This document shows positions 36,032 through 45,900 of a stretch of 64,000 nt of DNA, one piece after another. Made by a program: the position numbers and the translations under genes. Every line of letters begins with the position of its first letter. Within the stretch, counting starts at the first letter, position 1. The stretch spans positions 1,674,001 through 1,738,000 of the forward strand of contig NZ_CP087168.1 of NCBI RefSeq assembly GCF_024748615.1, in the 5' to 3' direction. Below the pieces are notes generated by a model, which had not been told where the DNA came from, did not search any database, and saw only the letters and a program-made list of their open reading frames with translations. This DNA comes from Pseudomonas sp. B21-048 (GTDB lineage: Bacteria > Pseudomonadota > Gammaproteobacteria > Pseudomonadales > Pseudomonadaceae).

Positions 36032-37243
36032 TTACTGGCGGTAGGACTTGAGGAAGTTGCCGATCCGGCCAATGGCCTGATCCAGGTCGTCGAGCCGTGG
36101 CAGGGTGACCACACGGAAATGGTCCGGCCATGGCCAATTGAAGGCCGTGCCTTGTACCACCAGCAGCTTTTCCGAGAGCAACAGGTCGAGCACGAATTTC
36201 TCGTCGTTGTGGATCGGGCAGACCTTCGGGTCGATCCGCGGGAACGCATAGAGCGCGCCCATCGGCTTGACGCAGCTCACGCCCGGAATGTCATTGAGCA
36301 GTTCCCAGGTACGATTGCGCTGTTCCAGCAGGCGCCCTTGCGGCAGCACCAGATCGTTGATGCTTTGATAGCCGCCTAGCGCGGTCTGGATGGCGTGTTG
36401 GCTCGGCACGTTGGCACACAGGCGCATGTTGGCCAATATGTCGATGCCTTCGATGTAGCTCTGGGCGTGATGTTTCGGACCGGAAATAGCGACCCAGCCG
36501 GAACGGAAGCCAGCCACGCGATAGGACTTGGACAGACCGTTGAAGGTCAGGCACAGCAAATCCGGTGCCAGCGAGGCGGTGCAGATGTGTACGGCGTCGT
36601 CGTACAGGATCTTGTCGTAGATCTCGTCGGAGAACACCACCAGATTGTGCTGACGGGCCAGTTCCAACATGCCTAACAGGACTTCTTTCGAGTACACCGA
36701 GCCGGTCGGGTTGTTCGGGTTGATGATCACCAGCGCCTTGGTGTTCGGGGTGATCTTGGCCTTGATGTCGGCCAGATCCGGCCACCAGTTGGCCTGTTCA
36801 TCGCACAAGTAATGCACCGCGTTGCCGCCCGCCAGGCTCACTGCGGCGGTCCACAGCGGATAGTCGGGAGCCGGCACCAGCACTTCGTCGCCGTTGTTGA
36901 GCAGGGCCTGCATCGACATCACGATCAGCTCGGAAACGCCGTTGCCCAGGTAGATGTCTTCGATGCCGACGCCTTCCACCTCTTTTTGCTGGTAGTACTG
37001 CATCACGGCCTTGCGGGCGCTGAACAGGCCCTTGGAGTCGCTGTAGCCCTGGGCGGTCGGCAGGTTGCGGATCACGTCCTGAAGGATTTCATCCGGCGCT
37101 TCGAAACCAAAGGGCGCCGGGTTGCCGATGTTCAGCTTGAGGATGCGATGGCCTTCCTCTTCCAGGCGTTTGGCGTGCTTGAGCACTGGGCCGCGAATGT
37201 CGTAGCAGACGTTGGCGAGCTTGTTCGATTTGCTGACCTGCAT
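36032..37243 (-). CDS. alaA: Alanine-synthesising aminotransferase AlaA type
   Basis: A 403-residue fold-type I PLP aminotransferase, close to AlaA (glutamate-pyruvate aminotransferase). Features: IGNPAPFGFEAPDEI, PDYPLWTAAVSLAGG, IINPNNPTGSVYSKEVL, FSDEIYDKI, and the PLP lysine in FNGLSKSYRVAGFRSGW. GGGAA precedes the ATG at 37243; the frame remains open for 53 more codons upstream but no start there is better. It is divergent from msrB. Confidence 0.92.
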   Translation of the reverse strand: MQVSKSNKLANVCYDIRGPVLKHAKRLEEEGHRILKLNIGNPAPFGFEAPDEILQDVIRNLPTAQGYSDSKGLFSARKAVMQYYQQKEVEGVGIEDIYLGNGVSELIVMSMQALLNNGDEVLVPAPDYPLWTAAVSLAGGNAVHYLCDEQANWWPDLADIKAKITPNTKALVIINPNNPTGSVYSKEVLLGMLELARQHNLVVFSDEIYDKILYDDAVHICTASLAPDLLCLTFNGLSKSYRVAGFRSGWVAISGPKHHAQSYIEGIDILANMRLCANVPSQHAIQTALGGYQSINDLVLPQGRLLEQRNRTWELLNDIPGVSCVKPMGALYAFPRIDPKVCPIHNDEKFVLDLLLSEKLLVVQGTAFNWPWPDHFRVVTLPRLDDLDQAIGRIGNFLKSYRQ

Positions 37244-37413
37244 GGCGATGTGTTCCCGAAAATGAACGATCCAGGCGGCGTATGAACGACCGTACTGGGA
37301 ATCCTGCGTACTCACACAGGCCTGACGCCTTGAGCGGCGGCACTCATAATCCGTTTGAATGCGCGTGGTCTGGCTGCCAGACTGGTGTTTGACGAGGCGC
37401 AATCATACGTGCC

Positions 37414-37449
37414 GCCCGATCTGTGGAAAAGGTACAGATCGGGCTTTTT
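37414..37449 (+). terminator. Terminator-like hairpin in the msrB leader
   Basis: Perfect 11-base arms (GCCCGATCTGT, 37414-37424, and its complement, 37434-37444) with a nine-base loop are followed by TTTTT. This is a complete intrinsic terminator on the plus strand, ending 20 bases before the msrB start codon. No plus-strand gene lies upstream, so it is either an attenuator in the msrB leader or the end of an unknown transcript antisense to the alaA promoter region. Confidence 0.7.
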
Positions 37450-37468
37450 CAGCTGCTGAGGTGTGATG

Positions 37469-37864
37469 ATGGAAAAGTTGGAAAAAACCCTGGAAGAATG
37501 GCGTGAAATGCTCGACCCGGAGCAGTACAACGTTTGCCGCCTCAAGGGCACCGAGCGGCCATTCTCCGGTAAGTACAACGACAGCAAGGTCGACGGTGTT
37601 TACCACTGCATTTGCTGCAACGCGCCGCTGTTCGACTCAAACACCAAGTTCGATTCCGGCTGCGGCTGGCCGAGCTTCTACGCGCCGATCGGCGACAGCG
37701 CGATGGTCGAGATCCGTGATGTCAGCCACGGCATGATCCGCACCGAAGTGGTCTGCGCCAAATGCGATGCTCACCTGGGGCATGTGTTCCCGGACGGTCC
37801 GCCGCCAACCGGTTTGCGTTATTGCATCAACTCGGTATGCCTGGACCTGGTTCCTCGCGAATAA
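37469..37864 (+). CDS. msrB: Peptide-methionine (R)-S-oxide reductase MsrB
   Basis: A 131-residue enzyme that reduces R-methionine sulfoxide in proteins. Zinc ligands are Cys47/Cys50 and Cys96/Cys99; catalytic Cys119 lies in RYCINS, with the substrate pocket in [10 protein letters not shown] chose the ATG at 37469, seven bases after GAGG; an ATG and a GTG directly before it are possible. A terminator-like hairpin occupies its leader. It is followed by gpx and ospR on the same strand, separated by a REP doublet and a promoter. Confidence 0.95.
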   Translation: MEKLEKTLEEWREMLDPEQYNVCRLKGTERPFSGKYNDSKVDGVYHCICCNAPLFDSNTKFDSGCGWPSFYAPIGDSAMVEIRDVSHGMIRTEVVCAKCDAHLGHVFPDGPPPTGLRYCINSVCLDLVPRE

Positions 37865-37907
37865 TCTGCATCGTTGCGCAGGGTCGCGGATGTACCTTGC
37901 TTAACGT

Positions 37908-37972
37908 AGCTGCCGAAGGCTGCGATTTTTTGATCTTTTAGGCCGCTGAAGATCTCGCTGCCTTCGGCAGCT
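37908..37972. repeat. REP-type inverted repeat (GCTGCCGAAGGC type)
   Basis: Arms AGCTGCCGAAGGC (37908-37920) and GCCTTCGGCAGCT (37960-37972) are perfectly complementary. The interior TGCGATTTTTTGATCTTTT is typical of this widespread Pseudomonas element. It lies between msrB and the gpx promoter. Confidence 0.8.
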
Positions 37973-38010
37973 CCGATGAGGAGCGCGTGCGGGCATCTAT
38001 TGATTTATTA

Positions 38011-38041
38011 AATTGCACGCAATTCAATTGCTCGCTATGTT
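38011..38041 (+). promoter_or_regulatory. gpx-ospR promoter with overlapping candidate OspR operator
   Basis: A -35 TTGCAC (38013-38018) and -10 TATGTT (38036-38041) are 17 bases apart. Over the -35 lies the palindrome AATTGCACGCAATT (38011-38024; six-base arms), directly followed by a second palindrome CAATTG (38025-38030). Repression by a MarR-type protein bound there would block polymerase. The downstream operon encodes OspR, the likely ligand. Confidence 0.65.
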
Positions 38042-38073
38042 TGGTCTTTGTTCTTCCATTCGGAGTTCGTGCC

Positions 38074-38559
38074 ATGAGCGATAACCTGTTGAGTATCCCT
38101 TGCACCACCATCAAGGGCGAGCAAAAGACCCTGGCCGATTTCGCCGGTAAAGCGGTGCTGGTGGTCAATACCGCCAGCAAATGCGGGTTCACCCCGCAGT
38201 ACAAAGGCCTCGAAGAGCTGTGGCAGACCTATAAGGATCAAGGTCTGGTGGTGCTCGGTTTTCCCTGCAATCAGTTCGGCAAACAAGAGCCGGGCAACGA
38301 GGGGGCTATTTCCGAGTTCTGCGAGTTGAATTACGGGGTGAGTTTCCCGCTGTTCAAGAAGATCGAAGTGAATGGTGCCGATGCCCATCCGCTGTTCGTT
38401 CAACTGAAAAAGCGCGCACCGGGCGTGCTGGGTTCCCAAGGCATCAAGTGGAACTTCACCAAGTTCCTGATCGGCAAGGACGGCCAACTGGTCAAGCGCT
38501 TCGCTCCGGCGACCAAACCGCAGGACCTGAGCCGCGAGATTGAAGCCTTGCTCAAATGA
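38074..38559 (+). CDS. gpx: Glutathione peroxidase family protein (Cys type)
   Basis: A 161-residue thiol peroxidase reducing hydroperoxides. The peroxidatic Cys37 lies in ASKCGFTPQY, where animal enzymes have selenocysteine; the partner residues are in FPCNQFGKQEPG (Gln) and KWNFTKFLI (Trp, Asn). Bacterial enzymes of this type generally use thioredoxin. CGGAG precedes the ATG at 38074. Its TGA overlaps the ospR ATG (ATGA), so the two are coupled, as in the P. aeruginosa gpx-ospR arrangement. Confidence 0.93.
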   Translation: MSDNLLSIPCTTIKGEQKTLADFAGKAVLVVNTASKCGFTPQYKGLEELWQTYKDQGLVVLGFPCNQFGKQEPGNEGAISEFCELNYGVSFPLFKKIEVNGADAHPLFVQLKKRAPGVLGSQGIKWNFTKFLIGKDGQLVKRFAPATKPQDLSREIEALLK

Positions 38560-39017
38560 ACACGTTGTCCGTTGATTCGCTGAAGCTCGATAGTCAGCTT
38601 TGCTTCAAGCTGTACGCCGCTTCTCGGGCGGTGATCCGTGCCTACAAGCCGATGCTCGATCAGTTGGGTCTGACCTACCCGCAATACCTGGCGATGCTAG
38701 TACTGTGGGAATGGCAGGAGACGGCGCCCGAGCAGCCGACGGTCAAGGCGCTGGGTGAGCGCCTGGCCCTGGATTCCGGGACCCTGACGCCGCTGCTCAA
38801 ACGGCTTGAGCAACTGCAGCTGGTGCAGCGTCAGCGTTCGACGCGCGATGAGCGTGAGGTGCACTTGAGCCTGTCGCCCGCCGGCAAGGCGTTGCGCGAT
38901 CAGGTCGGACCGCTCAAGGCCCGGTTGTTGTGCGATAGCGGTATCGATCTGGATCGCCTGAATGATCTGCGCGATGGCCTCGATCACTTGTTGGGGCAAA
39001 TCAAAGCGCTGTCGTAG
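38556..39017 (+). CDS. ospR: MarR-family oxidative-stress regulator OspR
   Basis: A 153-residue MarR/OhrR-type regulator. The sensor Cys16 lies in DSQLCFKLYAASRA and a second Cys126 in LLCDSG, the two-Cys arrangement expected of OspR. The winged helix includes LALDSGTLTPLLKRLEQLQLV. In P. aeruginosa OspR represses the neighbouring gpx gene and affects pigment and virulence; here gpx is translationally coupled upstream. The gene's 3' end overlaps the convergent kinase gene by 17 bases. It is a paralogue of OhrR at 23755. Confidence 0.88.
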   Translation: MNTLSVDSLKLDSQLCFKLYAASRAVIRAYKPMLDQLGLTYPQYLAMLVLWEWQETAPEQPTVKALGERLALDSGTLTPLLKRLEQLQLVQRQRSTRDEREVHLSLSPAGKALRDQVGPLKARLLCDSGIDLDRLNDLRDGLDHLLGQIKALS

Positions 39018-41364
39018 TCGGTATCCACAAGTCGAGCAGGGCGGCCAGTTCTTCCCGGCGGAAAGGTTTGGCCAGGTAGTCGCTCATGCCCGCGGCACGG
39101 CAGCGCTCACGTTCTTCGGACATGGCGTTGGCGGTCAGGGCGACGATGGGCAGTTGTGGCCAGCGCCCGCTGCGACGAATCTGCCGACTGGCTTCATAGC
39201 CGTCCATCACTGGCATATTGCAGTCCATCAGCACCAGATCGAATTCGCTCTGCTCAAGCTGATCCAGGGCTTCGGCGCCGTGGGCCGCGACGCTCACTTC
39301 GCAACCCAGTTTTCCGAGCATTCCCTTGGCCACCAACTGATTGACCGGATTGTCCTCCACCAGCAGGATGCGTCCGCGTCGCAGGGGTGAGATGGCTTCG
39401 ATCCGGGCGCCGTTGATCGTGGTGAGTTCCGGCTGCAAGATCCGCCGCAGGGCCTGGTAAAGCGCGTTGCGCGCCAAAGGCCGCGCCTGCTGCTGCAAGG
39501 GCGCCAAGGCGTTGGCTTGCTCGCCGGGCAGGAAACTGCCGTAAGCGGTCACCAGCAAAATCGGCGCGGTAAAGGTAGGGCGCAGGCCAAACAGGCATTC
39601 GGGACAGTCGGTGATCAGCACATCCGGCTTCAGACCGATCAACCGGTCATCGATGGAGCGCTGCTGATAGTCGAGCCCCCAGCCGGGCAGCAGACTGCTC
39701 AACAGTTCCGCCAGACCGCTGCTGGCGGCGGTGATCGCGACAATGTTGCCCCGCAGGGCTGCCGGGGAAATGGCCCGGGTATGGCAGGGCAGGGGCAGGT
39801 CGGCGCAGAACTGGCTGCCGAAGCCCGCTTCCGAACTGATCGTCAGACGCCCTTGCATGGCTTCGCAGAGGCTGTAAGTCAGTGCCAGGCCCAGCCCGGT
39901 CCCGCCGAATTGTCGGGTAATTCCGGCACCGGCCTGGGTGAATGGCTGGAAGATTTTGACCTGTGCGTCCTCGGCGATGCCAATGCCAGTGTCGCAGACT
40001 TCGATGCGCACGCCGTCTTCGAACGTGGAAAGTCGCACATCGACCCGCCCGAAACGGGTGAACTTGAGGGCGTTGGACAACAGATTGCTGACGATCTGCC
40101 GGACCCGGGTCGGATCACCGAGCACCAGCGCGGGAAATTTCGGGTCGATCAGGCACGCCAACTCGACACTCGGGGCGGCGTTCTGGGACAGCAGGTTGGC
40201 GGTGTCTTCAATCAGCGAGCCAAGGTCGAATGGAATGTGTTCGAGTTCGAGCTGGCCGGCATCGAACTTCGACAGGTCGAGAATATCGTTGAGCAGTTCC
40301 ACCAGCACTTTGCCCGAGTCATGGGCGATGGACAGCTGTTGCTGCTGCTCGGCATTGAGCGGACCGTCCAGCGAGAGCGCGATCATTCCCAGCAGACCGT
40401 TGAGGGGCGTGCGGATTTCATGGCTCATGTTGGCCAGGAACACCGAGCGCGCTTCGGCCATGTCCAGGGCAGTGCTGCGGGCGACTTCCAGTTCCTCGTT
40501 GGATTGGCTGAGGCGGGTATTGATCGCCTTGAGTTCCGCGGTGCGTGCCGAGACGATGTTTTCCAGTTGCGAGAGGTAGTCGGTCAGGCGGTTTTCCGCG
40601 TTGCGCCGTTGCTGGATTTCGGTGGCGATGTTTTCAAACTGCTGATTGGCGACCTCGACCAAGACTCCGATTTCATCGTTTTCATGCCCCGTCGGACACT
40701 CCAGTAACGTCGGTTCCGCGCTGCGCGGATCACGGCCACTGAGTTCGCGGATGACCCGCACCAGCGGTTTGGTCAGCATCACGTAAAACAACGCCAGCAG
40801 AATGCCCGTGAGAATCAGGCTGCGCGCGAAGCCGTTGAGCAGGGTCACTTCGGCCCGGCGCAGGAAGCGGCTGCCGAAGGTGTAGGTGTCGACTTCCAGG
40901 CGCAAGGTCCCGAGGGATTCGTCCGGCAAGTGATCGAGGTAAAGGCGGTCTTCGAACTGCCGGTTGGCGCCGAACAGGAAGTCGCTAATCATCCGGTCAT
41001 TGTTTTCCAGGCCCGGACGTTTGACGCTGGCCAGCACGGTATTGTTGTTGTCAGTCAATTGCGCGCCGATGATTGCCGGGGAGCGCAACAGCCCCAGGGC
41101 CAGTTCCTGAGCGAGTTCGGCATCAATGTTGTAGGCGATGCGGGACGCAGGGTTATGGCTGATTTCCAGCAACGACAGTATTTCGCGGTTGATGGAGGCA
41201 TCTTCGCTGGCATAATCGATGCCTATTTGCAGCAGGCTGAGCAGCGTGCCCAGAATGAAACCGGCCAGCACCGTAACCCGGGCTTGTTTGTACGACAGCC
41301 GGTGGCTGAACTTGATATCCATGGGATGTTGAACCACTTCCGTTTCCCTTCGCTGCTCAAGCAT
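39001..41364 (-). CDS. sagS: Hybrid sensor histidine kinase SagS
   Basis: A 787-residue membrane hybrid kinase. Order: transmembrane helix (about 30-50), a periplasmic sensor up to about 180, second helix (about 183-203), HAMP-like linker, HisKA with His in [12 protein letters not shown], HATPase with DTGIGIAEDA and GGTGLGLAL, a degenerate receiver-like segment, and a C-terminal receiver with Asp in LVLMDCNMPVMDG. The length and position beside ospR-gpx match SagS, which in P. aeruginosa controls surface attachment and biofilm drug tolerance through HptB and BfiSR. An ATG 14 codons further in (MDIKFSHR) is an alternative start. Confidence 0.85.
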   Translation of the reverse strand: MLEQRRETEVVQHPMDIKFSHRLSYKQARVTVLAGFILGTLLSLLQIGIDYASEDASINREILSLLEISHNPASRIAYNIDAELAQELALGLLRSPAIIGAQLTDNNNTVLASVKRPGLENNDRMISDFLFGANRQFEDRLYLDHLPDESLGTLRLEVDTYTFGSRFLRRAEVTLLNGFARSLILTGILLALFYVMLTKPLVRVIRELSGRDPRSAEPTLLECPTGHENDEIGVLVEVANQQFENIATEIQQRRNAENRLTDYLSQLENIVSARTAELKAINTRLSQSNEELEVARSTALDMAEARSVFLANMSHEIRTPLNGLLGMIALSLDGPLNAEQQQQLSIAHDSGKVLVELLNDILDLSKFDAGQLELEHIPFDLGSLIEDTANLLSQNAAPSVELACLIDPKFPALVLGDPTRVRQIVSNLLSNALKFTRFGRVDVRLSTFEDGVRIEVCDTGIGIAEDAQVKIFQPFTQAGAGITRQFGGTGLGLALTYSLCEAMQGRLTISSEAGFGSQFCADLPLPCHTRAISPAALRGNIVAITAASSGLAELLSSLLPGWGLDYQQRSIDDRLIGLKPDVLITDCPECLFGLRPTFTAPILLVTAYGSFLPGEQANALAPLQQQARPLARNALYQALRRILQPELTTINGARIEAISPLRRGRILLVEDNPVNQLVAKGMLGKLGCEVSVAAHGAEALDQLEQSEFDLVLMDCNMPVMDGYEASRQIRRSGRWPQLPIVALTANAMSEERERCRAAGMSDYLAKPFRREELAALLDLWIPTTTAL

Positions 41365-41476
41365 AGTCGATCATCAATGGATACCGATGTTCTCGCAAAA
41401 CACCTGTAAGGGTGTAGATGTTGTGTTTCGTCGCTGTACCGCCATCATTACCGTGAACGTGCCCCGAGGAGAAGAC

Positions 41477-42367
41477 GTGGATTCCCGATTGAATGCTTTT
41501 CTTGAACGCGCCGATGCCGTTCTGGCCCGTATCGAACCGCTGTTGCCTGCCCCTCGGCAAGCCATCGACTGGACACACTGCCTGGCCGCGCGCTGGCAGC
41601 GCGAGGGACGCAGCGGTTTTCTGTTGCCGCTGCAAGTCAGCCTCGACACGCGTTTGTCCGACCTGATCGGCGTTGACCGGCAACTGGAGCAACTGGGCCG
41701 CAACACCCGACAGTTCCTCGACGGCATGCCGGCCAACCACGCCTTGCTCTGGGGCTCGCGTGGCACTGGTAAATCTTCGCTGGTGCGCGCCTTGCTGTCG
41801 GAACACGCCAAGAGCGGCCTGCGGCTGATCGAGATCGAACGCGATCACTTGGCGGACTTGCCGCGCGTGGTCGAGCAGATCGCCAAGTTGCCGCAGCGCT
41901 TTGTGCTGTTCTGCGATGACCTGTCGTTCGAATCGGGCGAGGGCGATTACCGCGTGCTCAAGAGCGTTCTTGATGGTTCGCTCGAACAGGCGCCAGACAA
42001 CGTTCTGCTGTATGCCACCTCCAACCGTCGCCATCTGGTGCCGGAGAAGGAAAGCGATAACGAAAACTGGAAAAGGGTCGATGGCGAACTTCATCCCAGT
42101 GAGGCGGTAGAAGACAAGATCGCGCTGTCGGACCGTTTTGGTCTGTGGCTGTCGTTCTATCCATTTACTCAGGAGCATTTCCTCAACGTCGTCGAACACT
42201 GGATCGGCCAATTGGCTGACAAGGCCGGCCTTGAGTGGCAGCGTGATGAAGCGCTGGACATCCTCGCGGTGCGCTGGGCCACAGGCCGGGGCAATCGCAA
42301 TGGGCGTTGCGCGTATCAATTTGCCCGCTATTGGGTCGGGCTGAAGCTGTTGGAGCACAAGGCATGA
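41477..42367 (+). CDS. AAA+ ATPase, DUF815 family
   Basis: A 296-residue P-loop protein of the DUF815 family. Walker A is GSRGTGKSS, Walker B FVLFCDDLSF, sensor-like LYATSNRRHLVP, and the C-terminal RNGRCAYQFARYWVG is a family signature. Members resemble AAA+ proteins but their role is unknown. The GTG at 41477 follows a perfect CGAGGAGAAG site. It overlaps the downstream GAF gene by four bases (ATGA), so they form an operon, divergent from sagS. Confidence 0.88.
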   Translation: MDSRLNAFLERADAVLARIEPLLPAPRQAIDWTHCLAARWQREGRSGFLLPLQVSLDTRLSDLIGVDRQLEQLGRNTRQFLDGMPANHALLWGSRGTGKSSLVRALLSEHAKSGLRLIEIERDHLADLPRVVEQIAKLPQRFVLFCDDLSFESGEGDYRVLKSVLDGSLEQAPDNVLLYATSNRRHLVPEKESDNENWKRVDGELHPSEAVEDKIALSDRFGLWLSFYPFTQEHFLNVVEHWIGQLADKAGLEWQRDEALDILAVRWATGRGNRNGRCAYQFARYWVGLKLLEHKA

Positions 42368-42846
42368 TTGATTTGCAAAAAAGCGGCCAAGGCCTCGAGG
42401 GCTATGGCATGTTGTGGGCACAACTGGAATCGCTGCTGGCGGACGAGCGTGATTTCATCGCCAACGCCGCGCAGTTTTCAGCGTTTCTGTTCAACCAGCT
42501 CGACGATCTGAACTGGGCGGGTTTCTACCTTAATCGCAACGAAGAACTGGTGCTTGGTCCGTTTCAGGGGCAAATTGCTTGTGTACGGATTCCATTCGGT
42601 CGCGGTGTGTGCGGGGCGGCGGCGGCCACCTTGCAGACCCAACGGGTCGAAAATGTACACGCATTCCCCGGGCACATCGCCTGCGACAGTGCCTCGAACA
42701 GTGAACTGGTGGTGCCACTGGTCAAGGACGGTCGACTGATCGGCGTGCTGGACCTCGACAGCCCGAAGCTCGCGCGTTTTACCCCTGACGATCAGGCCGG
42801 TATCGAGCAACTGGCGGCGATTTTCCTGCGCCTGACCGACTGCTGA
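42364..42846 (+). CDS. msrC: Free methionine-(R)-sulfoxide reductase (GAF domain, MsrC type)
   Basis: A 160-residue GAF-domain enzyme that reduces free methionine R-sulfoxide. The three catalytic cysteines are Cys73, Cys83 and Cys107 (IACVRIPFGRGVCGAA and GHIACDSASNSELVVP), with the same spacing as the E. coli enzyme. Together with MsrB it covers both protein-bound and free R-sulfoxide. It is coupled to the DUF815 ATPase gene. Confidence 0.93.
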   Translation: MIDLQKSGQGLEGYGMLWAQLESLLADERDFIANAAQFSAFLFNQLDDLNWAGFYLNRNEELVLGPFQGQIACVRIPFGRGVCGAAAATLQTQRVENVHAFPGHIACDSASNSELVVPLVKDGRLIGVLDLDSPKLARFTPDDQAGIEQLAAIFLRLTDC

Positions 42847-42920
42847 TCAAGCTTGCAAGCGGCCGCGCCTTGAAGCGGTCACCCCGTCAGCAACAACAAA
42901 GGTGAACATCACGCTGAGCA

Positions 42921-45900
42921 TTAGTGCTCCTTCATCCGGCTTTTGTCGTGGCGTGCCATCTGTTGTTGCAATGCCTGCTCCAGTTCGAGCATGGCGTGCT
43001 CCATGGACTTGCTGCAATCGACCACTTCATCGTGGTGGAATCTGTTACTGCAGGCCTGTTCGAGCGCCTCGCAGCTGTCGATCAATCGGCAGGCCTGGGC
43101 AATTCTGGCGGCACCCTTGATTTTGTGAGCGAGGTCGAGAAGTGACTGCCGGTCCTTTGATTCGGATAACGCCAGGAGCGCTTGCCGGTCCAGGCGGTTG
43201 CTATTCAGCAGTTCGGTCAACAGTCGCTGATTCAGCGTCGGGTTGCCACCGGTCAACAGGTGCAGCCCCTCCAGGCTGAAGGCCGGTTCGCGGACCATCG
43301 GCGTGATGCCTTCGACCCATTGGCTCAAGGCCGTCAGGCTGAGGGGTTTGAACAGGCAATCGTCCATTCCGGCCAGTTTGCAGCGTTGTCTTTCTTCAGG
43401 CTGTGCATTGGCGGTAAAACCCAGCACGGTACAGGGAGGGCGCTGTATGTGCTGTTCATGTTGGCGAATGGCCCGGGCCATGTCATATCCATTCATGATG
43501 GGCATGTTGCAATCGGCGATCACCAGATCGAATGGTTGATTTTTCCATGCCTCGAACCCCGCTTTGCCCTCCGCTGCGATAGTGAACCTATGCCCTAGAA
43601 ACTCCAGTTGCTGACACATGAGTAGACGATTGGCCGGGTGATCATCGACAACCAGAACGTTCAAGGGGGCAGAGCTCGGGTGAATTGGCGGCTCGATGGG
43701 TTCCGGCATCCATTCCGTCGGCAGGGTTGCCAGAAGCAGCGAAACCCGGACTTGAGTGCCAATCCCCGGCTGACTGCTCAAGCTCAGACTGCCGCCCATC
43801 ATTTCGCACAGATGGCGGCTGATCACCAGGCCCAGACCTGCTCCGCCTCTGGATAACTGGCCGGAGTTGTCGGCTTGGGCAAATGGTTCGAATAGCCGCT
43901 GTTGATCCTGCTCGCTGATCCCTGCGCCACTGTCTTCAACCAGCAATTGCAGATGGACCCGGTCGGGTTTGTCGGTCGGCTGCAAGGCGACGCTGATCCT
44001 GACCTGGCCCTGTTGCGTAAACTTGATGGCATTGCTGATGAGGTTGGACAGCACCTGCTTGAAGCGCATAGGGTCCAACAGAATATCGGCCGCCGGTTTG
44101 GCAGGGCTGAATTCCAGTTGCAACCCGAGATTCTTTTGCTGGGCTAGCCCATCGAAGATCCGCACCACCGAGGCTACGGTTTCAGCCAGATTGACGCGCT
44201 CCGGGCTCAGGCTCAGACGTCCGGATTCGATGCGCGCAATATCGAGAATGTCCCCGATCAGTTCCAGCAGATCTTTCGCCGAGTGGTAAGCCACGTCGAT
44301 GGCCGGCCGATCCGGGTGGTTGTGATCGATACGTTTGAGCGTCAGTTCGAGCATACCGATGATTGCATTCATGGGCGTGCGGATCTCATGGCTCATCGTC
44401 GCCAGAAAGGTACTTTTGGCTCGATTGGCTTCATCGGCACGCTCTTTCGCCGTCTGTCGCTGTTTTATCTGACGACGCATGTAAGCGTTCCAGGCAATGG
44501 AGATCAGCAGCAACACGCCGACGCTGATAACAATTTGATAGAACACTCGGTGATAGTTGCGCCAGGTACTTTGCGAGGCCGCTGAATAGCCACGCCAGCG
44601 GTTATTGATAACGCCCAGTTCTTCCGGTGCGATGCTCAGCAGTGCCTTGTCGAGAATGGCATTCAGTTCTTTGGCGTCGCGCCCGGTCGCCAGGGAAAAC
44701 GCTGCCTGTCGGGTGCCGATGGTGGTACTGATCTGAAGTGACTGTTCGAAGATCCGCGACGAGATGAAATAGTTGGCGATCACCAGTGAGTTCACCGCAC
44801 CTTCCACCTGGCCATCGGCGAGCAATTCCACGGCGCTGAACGTGTCCGGGGTTTCAATCAGGTTGATCCGCGGGAATTCGCTGCGCAGGTAATCCACCAG
44901 TGGATTGCCTTGGGCGATTGCCAGGCGTTTATCCTGCAATTGCGTGAGGTTTGTCGGGCTGTCGGCCGCTTTGCGCGTCAGCAGTACAAAGGAATTTTCC
45001 AGATAGGGACGGCTGAAGTTCAACGTCGTTTCACGCTGGATGCTGGGGAGGAGAGCGGCGATCAGGTCGGCTTGATGGTTATTGATCTGCTCGATCATCT
45101 CGTCATCGCTTCGGCTGCGCTGGATTTCGAAACGCAATCCGGTGCGCAATCTGATCAGTTCAAGCAGGTCAGCGGTGACACCCCGAAAGTTACCATTGCC
45201 GTCGAAAAACGTCAGTGGCGCAAGCGCTTCATTGACCACGACGCGCACAACCGGATGTCGTGCCAGCCAGCGTTCTTCGTGATAGCTGAGTTGCAATTTT
45301 TGATCGGTGAGAAGTATGTCACTGCCGGCACTCCAGCGTTTGGCGATGTTTTCTCGCTCGCTGGTGGGGGTGGCTTTGAGTACTGCGTTAATGATCCCGA
45401 GCAGATCCGGGTTGTTCTTCTGCACGGCAAAACTGAAACCATGCGCTTCATGTTTACCGAAGTTGGCCATGCGGATGTTGTTCAGGTACCCCTTGTTGAT
45501 CATGTAATGAGTTGAAATGGTGTCACCGAGAAAAACATCGGCCTGGCCGAAGGCAACTGCATTGATTGCATTCTGATAGGAGGGGTAGGAGGTGATGATT
45601 GCGTTCGGATAAAGCGCTCTGACCTCGTCCAGCGGCAGATAGTGATACACCATGCTAAGCCGCATGCCGGCAAGTCCATCGGTCAGCGAACGGGTTTCTC
45701 CTTCTCGTGTCACCAAGACGGGTTGATCCACCGCATAAGGCTTGGATAGGGCGATGTCGGCATTGTTGGCCTCGAAGCCATTGGCGGTGCCGAGCATATC
45801 GACCTGGCCTTTTTCCAGCGCCTCGATCGCGGCTCCTCGGGAAGCGAAGCGCTGGACCTTGACCGGCAACCCTATAGCCTTGCCGAGAATGCCTGCGTAA

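Noticed and set aside
39517..40707. A 396-codon plus-strand frame
   Set aside because: Antisense to sagS; composition and lack of motifs mark it as a shadow frame.
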